In this document: in pieces, positions 48,603 to 56,744 of the stretch | Numbering within the stretch: the stretch's first letter is position 1 | Layout: the number at the start of each line of letters is the position of its first letter | NCBI GenBank assembly: GCA_020634455.1 | Contig: JACKBQ010000001.1 | Location: 1,240,001-1,304,000, forward strand | Reading direction: 5' to 3' | DNA from: Ardenticatenaceae bacterium | GTDB taxonomy: Bacteria; Chloroflexota; Anaerolineae; Promineifilales; Promineifilaceae | Length of the DNA: 64,000 nucleotides | Notes under the pieces: model-generated | Told to the model about the DNA's origin: nothing | What the model saw: the letters and a program-made list of their open reading frames with translations, nothing else | The model's database searches: none | Made by a program: the position numbers and the translations under genes

Positions 48603-50945
48603 ATGATGAAGTGGGGATGGGTTGGTGCAGTTATTTTCTTGATTTTGGCTCTGGTGGCGTGTGCGGAGGGAGAAGAGGTGGCGGTGGTAAGTACGGCCGT
48701 TCCTACCCCACCCCCAACGATTGAACCGACTGTGACGGAAACGGGCGTGGCTGCCACTGCGACTGTTGTGGAGGAAACGGCCGTGCCTCTGCCAACAATC
48801 ACTCCATTACCAACAGCTACCCCCATTCCTCAAGATCCGCTCCTTAGACCAACAAGCTTGCCTGCCGTCTCGTTTGAAACTGGTGTGGAGTACCAGTTAG
48901 TTCAACCACCTTTTGAATCTCTTTTAGAAGTGATCAGGCGAGAGGCTGAATTTGAACGTGCTCACATCGGTGAATATCAATGGCAGCCGTCTCCCTATTT
49001 TTCAGTTTACAGCATGGTTGAGATGGATCTTGAAAATTTCTATGGGGAATCGCTCCCTGTTTCGCCACAAATTTTGAATGATACGTCTCTATCCTCTATA
49101 TATTTTCCTGAAGTTCTCTTTAACCTCCTCAAAAATGGAATTGCTCAATATCTGAATCAGGATGTAGCAGAGGGAGGTGATGGGTTTTCTGGTAAGCAAG
49201 AAGATTTTAAGCTGACCCCTTATTCAATAGAGCTAGACGGCGATTCAACACCAGAGTGGATTATCCAATTTGAATCTTACCTCTTTGGAACGCGCATGTT
49301 TCTCCTTTTTGATCAAACTGAGGAGGGCCAGTTTGAGCTAATTTCATCTGACCTGCCAACGTTTTTGGGGCGTTCCTACTCAGATGGTTGGTCAGAATTG
49401 ATTCTGGATCAAGATTTTACTGGTGATGGGATAAACGAGATCGTAATAGATACCTGGACTACGGGAAGTGGATTATCAGGTTCCCAAAGAAGATTTGATC
49501 TGTTTTCCTGGGGTGATGGGCTCATCAATCTTGGGCAAATTACCGACGATCGATATTCTGAATTTGAAATTGCCGATCTGGATGGAGATGGTTTGAGCGA
49601 TATACAGGTCACTGTCGGCTACTGGGACAATTTTGGGTGTTCCTGGACAGCCGTTGATCTGTATCGTTGGCCGAATCAGATAGCGCAGCCAGTTCTTGGG
49701 AATCATGAGAGACCGGATACGGCCGTTTGCAATTTATCCGCTGCACTTACACCTTACCATCACACTTGGAATCCTGAAAAGGATGACCAATATGCACCGC
49801 TAGAACGAGCCGTGGCTCAAATACGGGAGGATGAGAGCGTTTCTGTTGATTTGGTGGCTTATGCAGAGCTTGAGTTGGCGTTGGCCTATGCTGAACAAAA
49901 TCGCTATGACGAAGCGCGAGCCTTAGTCGATACGATCTACGATTTGCCAGAGCAAAGCGAGTTTGTTCAATATGTTCAAACGAACGATAGGACAGGTTCC
50001 GTCATTGATCTCTGCCGCAATCTTGTGGCCGATGCGTATCAGGTGCTAGAGACTGATGTGGGAGAATATCTGAGCATGAATGCCACACGTGGGCGTGGCT
50101 TTGCCGACGATGAGCCAGACAAAAGCATGGTTTGCGATCTGAAATATTTGGCAATGACCCAATTACAAAATGTTTCTCTGCCTGCCTCGCTACCTCCACA
50201 GGACGCTTTGTTAGCTATGGATTTCCAATTTAGCTTCGCCCAATCTGCGAATTTGGACGATGACCCCGATTTAGAATGGATTGGCATCTTGGAACCGGAG
50301 GCACCGTGGCTCGTCATTTTTGATGCCCAAAACGGGCAGTGGGTGGCGCAGTTTGCCAAAGATTTATTTTCGGCTCCAGTTTTGTCTATGGCGTTTGAGC
50401 AGAAAGAGATAACGGACACGGATCAGCCAAGCATTCTTGTTTCGATAGAATCAGGCCCAACCATTTACTCGACTTCTGAAGGTTATACGGTTTTGCTCAT
50501 AGCTCAGGTTGATCAAGAGTATGAAATTGTTGCCGATACCTTTTACGTTGACCGGCCAGATTTGAATAATCTGCCACCAGATTTTTTCAATCCAGATACC
50601 GATCAACCAGCAGTTTTGTCTCCAAGTTGGGAAAATTTGGAAGGATTTCTGGACGAACCAGAATCTATTGGTGATTACATTGAAGGTTTAACAGATTCAA
50701 TACTCACCCAAGCCGATCTAACCGCCCCCGAAAAAATCACCCAATTACTCAATTACCTGCCGTCCGACGACCCGGATTCGCAGCCGTACATCGAACACCT
50801 TACCTACCTGCTGGGCTACTTTTATGAGCTGAGTGGGGAGGGGGAAACGGCCGTACTCACCTATCTCGATCTCATCCAACGCTACCCCACTTCCCCGTGG
50901 AGTTGGTTGGCCTGGGCGCGCCTGGAACCCGTGCCTGATTCGTGA
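48603..50945 (+). CDS. large secreted lipoprotein
   Basis: About 780-residue lipoprotein. Signal peptide with lipobox ALVAC, then a Thr/Pro/Val-rich linker of about 60 residues. A central region has calcium-site-like segments of the VCBS/FG-GAP type (LDQDFTGDGINEIVID and IADLDGDGLSDIQV). It ends in helical TPR-like segments (LAYAEQNRYDEARALVD and ELSGEGETAVLTYLDLIQRYPTSPW). From about 48830 to 50720 the DNA is AT-richer than neighbours and has one ACGGCCGT; the linker-coding start and the last ~75 codons are GC-rich, suggesting a mosaic. A repeat unit lies in frame at 50740-50759. Two ATGs (48603, 48606) are possible. Function unknown. Confidence 0.75.
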   Translation: MMKWGWVGAVIFLILALVACAEGEEVAVVSTAVPTPPPTIEPTVTETGVAATATVVEETAVPLPTITPLPTATPIPQDPLLRPTSLPAVSFETGVEYQLVQPPFESLLEVIRREAEFERAHIGEYQWQPSPYFSVYSMVEMDLENFYGESLPVSPQILNDTSLSSIYFPEVLFNLLKNGIAQYLNQDVAEGGDGFSGKQEDFKLTPYSIELDGDSTPEWIIQFESYLFGTRMFLLFDQTEEGQFELISSDLPTFLGRSYSDGWSELILDQDFTGDGINEIVIDTWTTGSGLSGSQRRFDLFSWGDGLINLGQITDDRYSEFEIADLDGDGLSDIQVTVGYWDNFGCSWTAVDLYRWPNQIAQPVLGNHERPDTAVCNLSAALTPYHHTWNPEKDDQYAPLERAVAQIREDESVSVDLVAYAELELALAYAEQNRYDEARALVDTIYDLPEQSEFVQYVQTNDRTGSVIDLCRNLVADAYQVLETDVGEYLSMNATRGRGFADDEPDKSMVCDLKYLAMTQLQNVSLPASLPPQDALLAMDFQFSFAQSANLDDDPDLEWIGILEPEAPWLVIFDAQNGQWVAQFAKDLFSAPVLSMAFEQKEITDTDQPSILVSIESGPTIYSTSEGYTVLLIAQVDQEYEIVADTFYVDRPDLNNLPPDFFNPDTDQPAVLSPSWENLEGFLDEPESIGDYIEGLTDSILTQADLTAPEKITQLLNYLPSDDPDSQPYIEHLTYLLGYFYELSGEGETAVLTYLDLIQRYPTSPWSWLAWARLEPVPDS

Positions 50946-50955
50946 TTGATGCCTT

Positions 50956-51897
50956 CTACTTTGGGGTGCTAGCAGGCATTGGCGTAAAGCCCGCGCCCAT
51001 CGCCTCGTGGCTAACGCCGATGGTGACAAAAGCATCCGGGTCGGTTTGGGCCACAAGCTGCTTCACCTGCCCCACCTGTGGTCGGGTGATGGTGCAGAGC
51101 ACCAGGTAGCGCGTCTGCCCGGTGAAGCCGCCGGTCACTTCCCAATAGCTCACACCACGATGCAAATGCACCATGAGTTCAGCCACAATAGCCTGCGGCT
51201 TGTTGGTGATGATGGTGGCCGTGCGGGCGCTGCTGGGGCCTTCCAGCGTGTAATCGGAAGCCAGTCCGTTCAAAAAGAGCATCAAAAAGCCGTAGAGGGC
51301 AATGTCCCAGCCAAAAACCAGGCCAGCGGCCATGATGGTGAGGCCATCGGTGTAAAAATAGACCTGGCTGAGCGGCTGCCCTGTTTTTTGCTGGATGATG
51401 CGGCCAATGATGCCGGTGCCGCCCATCGTGCCGCCAGAGCGGTAAATGAGACCGCCACCAATGCCGCCCACAATGCCGCCGTAAATGGTGCTCAGCAGCA
51501 GGTCATTAGTGATGGGGTATTGGCTGAGCCATTGGGGCATGTACACGATAAAAAAGTCCGTCGCGATGGAAAATACGGTGACGGCAACCAGGGTGCGCAG
51601 CAAAAATGCCCAGCGCCCCAGGTAGAAAAAGCCGAGAACAAGCAGGGGCAGGTTGAGCACCCAATAAAGCAAACCCACCGGCCAGCCCACGTAATGGTTC
51701 ACAATGATGCTAATGCCGGAAACGCCGCCCGAAGCGATGTTGTTTGGCACCTGGAACATGGCGTAACCAAAAGCGGCCATGCATGCGCCAATAATCATTA
51801 AAAGGTTCAGACGGGTTTGGTACCACACTTTGGCCCAGGTGAACGGCCGTTTCCCGTCCTGCATCCGCCCCTGTTTGTTAAATAATTGCTTCATCAT
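50956..51897 (-). CDS. YitT family membrane protein
   Basis: 313-residue protein with about five TM helices (DUF161, YitT type) and a cytoplasmic C-terminal DUF2179 domain. Marks: FQVPNNIASGGVSGISIIVNH, then GGIVGGIGGGLIYRSGGTMGGTGIIGRI, and the C-terminal YWEVTGGFTGQTRYLVLCTITRPQ. The family is widespread in bacteria with unknown transport or signalling role. It is convergent with the lipoprotein gene, 10 bp apart. AAGGA lies at usable spacing from ATG 51897. Confidence 0.9.
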   Translation of the reverse strand: MMKQLFNKQGRMQDGKRPFTWAKVWYQTRLNLLMIIGACMAAFGYAMFQVPNNIASGGVSGISIIVNHYVGWPVGLLYWVLNLPLLVLGFFYLGRWAFLLRTLVAVTVFSIATDFFIVYMPQWLSQYPITNDLLLSTIYGGIVGGIGGGLIYRSGGTMGGTGIIGRIIQQKTGQPLSQVYFYTDGLTIMAAGLVFGWDIALYGFLMLFLNGLASDYTLEGPSSARTATIITNKPQAIVAELMVHLHRGVSYWEVTGGFTGQTRYLVLCTITRPQVGQVKQLVAQTDPDAFVTIGVSHEAMGAGFTPMPASTPK

Positions 51898-51923
51898 CCT
51901 GCTGCATCCTTCAAAATTATCAG

Positions 51924-51966
51924 AAAAAAACACCACCCCTCATATTTTGAGAGGTGGTGCTTTTTT
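51924..51966 (-). terminator. intrinsic terminator
   Basis: CACCACCCCTC (51931-) pairs with GAGAGGTGGTG (to 51959). On the minus strand the stem is followed by seven T residues (51930-51924); on the plus strand six Ts follow as well, so it may act both ways. It ends the LysW-like transcript from 52036. Confidence 0.8.
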
Positions 51967-52035
51967 AAGTTGTAAATTGGTTGCTTTTGCTAAAACCAGC
52001 TTCTACCGGTTCAGCAAACTGATTAACGGCCGGGG

Positions 52036-52311
52036 TTAATCGTCCCAGTCGTCGTCATCGTCATCATCGTAGTTGTCGTAGTCATCATCGTCGTCAAAAT
52101 CGTCGTCGTAATCGCCATCAAACTCTTCATCGAAGGGGTCTTCAAAGGCCCAATCCAGTTTAATTGGCGAGGCGCTAATGACTTCCAGCTCATCCCCACA
52201 CTCTTCACAATTCACAAATTCTCCAACCTGCACCTTATTTGCAAAACGAATTCGGGCGCCACATCCAGGACAAATGCCTACTTCGGTTTTTGGTTGCGGA
52301 TTAACACTCAT
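52036..52311 (-). CDS. LysW-like zinc-ribbon protein with poly-Asp tail
   Basis: 91-residue acidic protein. Zinc ribbon CPGCGARIRFANKVQVGEFV then CEECGDELEVISASPIKLDW matches LysW/ArgW amino-group carrier proteins, including the 'ELEV-x-SxxP' segment. The tail after residue 60 is almost all Asp/Tyr and ends DDWDD, where LysW ends EDWGE with the carboxyl-accepting Glu. The tail is coded by a GAC/GAT triplet tract. No lysine or arginine synthesis genes are near. GGAGGT precedes the start. It may be a carrier for another pathway or a simple zinc-ribbon adaptor. Confidence 0.8.
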   Translation of the reverse strand: MSVNPQPKTEVGICPGCGARIRFANKVQVGEFVNCEECGDELEVISASPIKLDWAFEDPFDEEFDGDYDDDFDDDDDYDNYDDDDDDDWDD

Positions 52312-52412
52312 GTTTAATTACCTCCAAATGGAAATATTGTTTACCCGCCAGACAGAGGCGACTGATCACTCATGGGTAATATGGTTTGCTGGCAAAACGG
52401 CCGTACCGACCG

Positions 52413-52655
52413 TTACCATCGATCCCGTTTGTTGCGCTGATTGCGTGGTAAATCGTGCGATTCAAAATCTTCCTCGCTTTCCCATTCATCATCTTGTGCC
52501 AGGCGCAAATCAATTGGCGACTTTCGCATCACTTCAAGCTGTGCTGAGCATCGCCGACAAGTCACCACCTGACCCACATAAGGCATCTTTTTAAACCGAA
52601 CTTCTTCACCACAATCGGGACATAATCCAATATTCTTGGATTGAGCCATATTCAT
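52413..52655 (-). CDS. second LysW-like zinc-ribbon protein
   Basis: 80-residue protein with the same layout as its downstream neighbour: CPDCGEEVRFKKMPYVGQVV, CRRCSAQLEVMRKSPIDLRL, then an acidic stretch. Here the tail turns basic (RNQRNKRDRW) and lacks the Glu that LysW uses. The two genes are about 100 bp apart and share the 'SPIxL' segment, so they look like an old duplication. The ribosome site (GAGGT) is a little far from the first ATG; the second ATG (two codons on) is possible. Confidence 0.75.
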   Translation of the reverse strand: MNMAQSKNIGLCPDCGEEVRFKKMPYVGQVVTCRRCSAQLEVMRKSPIDLRLAQDDEWESEEDFESHDLPRNQRNKRDRW

Positions 52656-52845
52656 GAGCTTAGCTACCTCTTTCCTGTAGGGTTAATTATTTAAACCCAA
52701 AAAACTTAACTGTTTCCCAATATAGGCGGGGGCTGTGTAAAAAGATGGGCAAAAAGTGTGTCATTTGTGTGCCAATTCAAATACGGCCGTGTCAAAACAC
52801 GCCATTTAGCACTGTTTCACTTTTAAGTCTAACGGGGGACAACGC

Positions 52846-53523
52846 TTAAATAGAAAATCGGTAACCAACGCCGGGATGGTTGTGGATGTAGGTGGTTTGG
52901 CTGGCATCTGGCTCAATTTTGCGGCGCAGGCGGCGCACCAACCCGCGCACCAACTCCCGGTTGCCCTCGCCGTTGTACCCCCAAACCCGCTCAATGATCA
53001 CATCAATGGGAATCACCTGATCCGCATTAGTCATCAGCACGTACAGCAAACGAAACTCCAGGGGGGTAAGCGGTTGGGGCAGCTTCCCTGCCAGCGTCAC
53101 CGTGCGCGTGCCGGGGTCTAGCTGAATGTTTTCAGATTGGATGGCAGTTAACATGGAAACGGGCACGGACCCGGCGCGACGCAAAAACATGGTCACGTAG
53201 CGGGACAAAATGCGGGAGGAGTACGGCCGTTCCAAAATCAAATCTACGCCCGCATCCAGCAAATCGCACTTGGTGTCTTCGGTCATGGGGTCGTACAGCA
53301 AAATGAGGGGGGCTTGCGACATGGTGCGAATGGCAGCCACATCTTCGGCAACGGCTGACCCACTTTTAGCCGAAAGCAGCACCAGATCAACCGGCTGTTT
53401 TAACAGCGAACTAAGTACCAACTGCACCGTAGCCGTGCGGGCCACAGCCAACCCTGTGTGTCGCAAAATGTAGCTTAAAAACTCACGCTCTTCGCCATTT
53501 TCGGCGATGACAATTGCTTGCAT
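52846..53523 (-). CDS. OmpR-type response regulator with degenerate receiver
   Basis: 225-residue DNA-binding regulator. The C-terminal winged helix (about 125-225) is canonical: LTPLEFRLLYVLMTNADQVI, VWGYN and RRLRRKIEP, ending HPGVGYRF. The N-terminal receiver fold lacks the phosphorylation machinery: the acidic pair near residue 10 is AENGEE, the phospho-Asp position reads LVLLSAKSG, and the usual Lys-Pro is Arg-Pro. No histidine kinase lies nearby. It should act independently of phosphorylation. It is upstream of the LysW-like genes on the same strand with about 190 bp between. Confidence 0.88.
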   Translation of the reverse strand: MQAIVIAENGEEREFLSYILRHTGLAVARTATVQLVLSSLLKQPVDLVLLSAKSGSAVAEDVAAIRTMSQAPLILLYDPMTEDTKCDLLDAGVDLILERPYSSRILSRYVTMFLRRAGSVPVSMLTAIQSENIQLDPGTRTVTLAGKLPQPLTPLEFRLLYVLMTNADQVIPIDVIIERVWGYNGEGNRELVRGLVRRLRRKIEPDASQTTYIHNHPGVGYRFSI

Positions 53524-53574
53524 ACAATCACCAGTTTTACCGTTAGCTAGATTTTGCCATGCCTCATGGTTTTG

Positions 53575-55590
53575 TCAATTGCCAAATTCCAAACGGAGCA
53601 GTTGCGCATCGGCAGGTACGGTATCGCCTGGGGCGTAGAAAATTTCGGCCACCTGCCCCGCCGCTGGGGCGCGAATGGTGTGCTCCATCTTCATCGCCTC
53701 CAGCTTCAGCAGCGCCTCCCCCTCGGCCACCGTTTGCCCCGGCTGCACCAGCACCGCCAGCACGGAACCAGGCATGGGCGCACGCAACGAGCCCGCCGTA
53801 GCAGAAACGGCCGTCTTCCGAGGCAATCTTGGCAGCGCGGTAACACAAACTGCGCCCTGTTCCGTCTGTACCCAAAATGCCGCTTCATTCTGCACGATGA
53901 GGAGCTGGTGGGAACGGCCGTTCACCACCAAGGTCCAATCTGGCCCCACCTGCGGTGCACAGTGCACCCAAAACGCCTCTTCGTTAATTGTTATGTCAAA
54001 TTGATTGGTTTGGAAGCGCACTGGCTCCACCAGCACCGTCACCAGACCTGACTGGTTTTTCAAGACGCCTTCGCCAAGCACGCTACCTTCGATAAACCAG
54101 TCAGGTCTCACCGCAAACTGGCTGCGGATTGGCCCGTTGGGATTGTTGCGCCAGTAGCCGCTGTTCTGCGGCTGCTGCGGCCAGCTGTAAAATTGCGCTA
54201 GCGCCGCGCCAATCAGCCCCAGCGAAAGATCGCCAGTGGGCGGCTGCCAGTTTGCCAACTTGTCTGCCAAAAAGTGGGTGCTGTAGCGGCCCGCCACAAA
54301 ATCTGGCTGCTGGGCGATAGCTTGCAGGTAGGGCAAATTGTGCGTAAACCCCAGCAAAACGGCCGTTTCCAAAGCACGCTGCAATCGCTGAACGGCCGTC
54401 TGCCTGTCCGGCCCGTGTGCAATAATTTTGGCCAGCATCGGGTCATAATGCACCGGAATTTCAGCGCCAGTCTGGATACCGTCATCCACCCGCACGCCCT
54501 CGCCCGTTGGCGGCTGCCACAGCAGCACCGAGCCAGTCACCGGCAAAAAGTCGTTGGCCGGGTTTTCCGCATACAGCCGCGCCTCGATGGCGTGCCCCGT
54601 CAGCGAAATTTGCTCCTGCGCCAGCGGCAGCGGCGCGCCCGCCGCCACGGCAATTTGCCAGGCCACCAAATCCAGCCCGGTCACCAACTCCGTCACGGGA
54701 TGCTCCACCTGAAGCCGGGTGTTCATCTCCAAAAAGTAAAAGTTATCGGTTTCGTCCAGCAGAAACTCAACGGTTCCGGCATTGTCGTAAGTGACGGCGC
54801 GGGCGGCGGCAACGGCCGTTTCCCCCATTTTCGCTCTCAATTCAGGTGTCAATATCGGAGATGGCGACTCTTCGATCACTTTTTGGTGCCGCCGCTGAAT
54901 GGAGCAGTCGCGCTCGCCCAGGTGAATGACGCTGCCGTGCTGGTCGCCAAATACCTGAATTTCTACGTGGCGCGGTTGCAGCAGCGCCCGCTCCAACAGC
55001 AGTTCAGCGGAGCCAAACGCGGCCAGCGCTTCCCGTCGCGCCGCCGCCAACGCTTCTGGCAGCGCCGCCAGCTCACTGACCAGCCGCATCCCTTTGCCGC
55101 CGCCGCCAGCGGCAGCCTTCACCAGCAAGGGCAGCCCAATTTTGGCCGCTTCGCTTTGGAAACGGCCGTCTGACTGATCCGCTCCCGCATAACCCGGCAC
55201 CACCGGCACGCCCGCCTGGGCCACCAGCGCCTTGGCCGCCCGCTTGTTGCCCATCAACTCAATCGCCTCGGCATTTGGCCCGATGAAGATGAAGCCCGCC
55301 TCGGCGCAGGCACGGGCAAAGCTGGCGTTTTCCGCCAAAAAGCCGTAGCCGGGATGAATCGCATCCACCCCGGTTTGACGAGCAGCATCTAAAATAGCGT
55401 TTTGGTTAAGATAGGAATCTGTGGCGAAAGAGGGGCCGATGAAAACGGCCGTGTCCGCCACCTGCACGTGCTTCGCCCCCGCGTCCGCCGCCAAATACAC
55501 CGCCACCGTGCGAATGCCCAGCCGCTGGCAGCTCCGCGCAATACGGCACGCAATTTCCCCCCGGTTGGCAATCAAAATTGAGCGAATCAC
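53575..55590 (-). CDS. acyl-CoA carboxylase alpha subunit (methylcrotonyl/propionyl type)
   Basis: 671-residue protein holding biotin carboxylase and biotin carrier in one chain. N-terminal ILIANRGEIACRIARSCQ, ATP loop KAAAGGGGKGMRLV, ERDCSIQRRHQKVIEESPSP and FLEMNTRLQVEHPVTE are fully canonical; the C-terminal LKLEAMKMEHTIRAP carries the biotin Lys. A central ~100-residue region links them. The MKMEHTIRA form and lone alpha chain favour methylcrotonyl- or geranyl-CoA carboxylase, but no partner beta subunit is in the window except that at 15386. I prefer GTG 55590 since the upstream sequence is a repeat. Confidence 0.9.
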   Translation of the reverse strand: MIRSILIANRGEIACRIARSCQRLGIRTVAVYLAADAGAKHVQVADTAVFIGPSFATDSYLNQNAILDAARQTGVDAIHPGYGFLAENASFARACAEAGFIFIGPNAEAIELMGNKRAAKALVAQAGVPVVPGYAGADQSDGRFQSEAAKIGLPLLVKAAAGGGGKGMRLVSELAALPEALAAARREALAAFGSAELLLERALLQPRHVEIQVFGDQHGSVIHLGERDCSIQRRHQKVIEESPSPILTPELRAKMGETAVAAARAVTYDNAGTVEFLLDETDNFYFLEMNTRLQVEHPVTELVTGLDLVAWQIAVAAGAPLPLAQEQISLTGHAIEARLYAENPANDFLPVTGSVLLWQPPTGEGVRVDDGIQTGAEIPVHYDPMLAKIIAHGPDRQTAVQRLQRALETAVLLGFTHNLPYLQAIAQQPDFVAGRYSTHFLADKLANWQPPTGDLSLGLIGAALAQFYSWPQQPQNSGYWRNNPNGPIRSQFAVRPDWFIEGSVLGEGVLKNQSGLVTVLVEPVRFQTNQFDITINEEAFWVHCAPQVGPDWTLVVNGRSHQLLIVQNEAAFWVQTEQGAVCVTALPRLPRKTAVSATAGSLRAPMPGSVLAVLVQPGQTVAEGEALLKLEAMKMEHTIRAPAAGQVAEIFYAPGDTVPADAQLLRLEFGN

Positions 55591-55602
55591 AATTCTTGAG
55601 AG

Positions 55603-55659
55603 GAATTGTAATTGGGTAATTGAGTTGAAAATCACTCAATTACCCAATTACTAAATTAC
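55603..55659. repeat. GGGTAATTGAGT inverted repeat
   Basis: TTGTAATTGGGTAATTGAGT is mirrored by ACTCAATTACCCAATTACTAAATTAC, a near-perfect long hairpin between two co-directional genes. Confidence 0.8.
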
Positions 55660-55664
55660 ATAGT

Positions 55665-56633
55665 TCAGTTATGCGCTGGGGCAATAAACGTATGCCCCAC
55701 CAGGCCATCGTTCATCGAAAACAGACCTGTTTGCCAGATGCGGCGAATCGTCAAAAATGGCGCAATCGCCGCATGTTCGTTGTCCGAAAGCTGGCGCTGC
55801 GAGTAATACCCGGCAAAAAACGCCTCCGACAGTTCCGGCGATTTGCTATGAATAAGGTTGGTGTTGAACAAAAAGACAGCAATATCATAAGCCCGCCAAC
55901 CCATACCACATAAATCGAAGTTAAAGAAAGTAGGCTGATTATCTTTTGTGAAGAAAACGCTGCTGCTGTGGAAATCGCCACCAATCGGCCCCCAGCCATC
56001 CGGGGTGTACTGCTCATTGTTGATGAGCGCCTGAATTTCCTCCTTGGCTTCCTCGGCTGAGATCATCAGAATCTCTAAATCATTGGCGCGATCTTCATCC
56101 CAATATTGCTTGATGCGCTCGATTGGCTTATCCACCAGAAATTCCAGATTCATCGGCTGGCGCTCAAATTTGCCCTGGTAATCGTTAGAAGCCAGATGGA
56201 TTCGCGCCATTTCGCGCCCCAAAACAAAGAGGTGCTCTTCATTTTTTAAAGACATGGGGCGTCCCGAAGCCAGACTAAAAAGCGCGTAATAGCGTAGGCC
56301 CTCTGGCGCGTTCAGGCTGCTTAGTAAACGGCCGTCTGCCCGTGGAATTGGGTAAGAGACGGGCAAGCCAGCCTGGTGCAGGTAGTTGAGCCAATCCACT
56401 TCGTACAAATAGTCAGATTCCTGACGACCCAGCCGGTTATCAAATTGATACACACGGACAACGTATTTTTCGCCGTTGCCGGTGGTCACTTTGTAATGAT
56501 CGTTGTCTTGCGTGCGCAGCATTTTGCTGAAAAGCTTACAATGCACCGGCCCTTCCAGGTTGTATTCTGCCTGAATCAAGTCAGCCAGGGCATCTGCCGC
56601 TACAAAAGAGCGCATTATGCGGATTTGGTTCAT
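55665..56633 (-). CDS. APH-type phosphotransferase family protein
   Basis: 322-residue protein with the aminoglycoside/homoserine kinase-like fold. HYKVTTGNGEKYVVRVYQF contains the ATP-site Lys strand. The catalytic loop reads GGDFHSSSVFF instead of HGDxHxxN, keeping Asp but replacing the Asn by Ser; the metal-binding Asp is in FNFDLCGMGWRAYDIA. Related proteins phosphorylate small molecules or, as SrkA, proteins. GGGAG precedes the ATG. It lies between two CoA-metabolism genes; the link is unclear. Activity is plausible but not sure, given the loop change. Confidence 0.82.
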   Translation of the reverse strand: MNQIRIMRSFVAADALADLIQAEYNLEGPVHCKLFSKMLRTQDNDHYKVTTGNGEKYVVRVYQFDNRLGRQESDYLYEVDWLNYLHQAGLPVSYPIPRADGRLLSSLNAPEGLRYYALFSLASGRPMSLKNEEHLFVLGREMARIHLASNDYQGKFERQPMNLEFLVDKPIERIKQYWDEDRANDLEILMISAEEAKEEIQALINNEQYTPDGWGPIGGDFHSSSVFFTKDNQPTFFNFDLCGMGWRAYDIAVFLFNTNLIHSKSPELSEAFFAGYYSQRQLSDNEHAAIAPFLTIRRIWQTGLFSMNDGLVGHTFIAPAHN

Positions 56634-56654
56634 CTGTTTTCTCCCATTTTTTTG

Positions 56655-56744
56655 GTAATCAGTATTCGGTTATCGGTAATCGGTGCTCGGTAATTGCCTA
56701 CTGCTTACGGATCACCGTTTACAGATTACCGATCACCGTTCACT
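56655..56744. repeat. GGTAATCGG-type intergenic repeat
   Basis: GGTAATCAGTATTCGGTTATCGGTAATCGG followed by the complement GGATCACCGTTTACAGATTACCGATCACC. It adjoins the stop of the acyl-CoA dehydrogenase gene. Confidence 0.75.
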
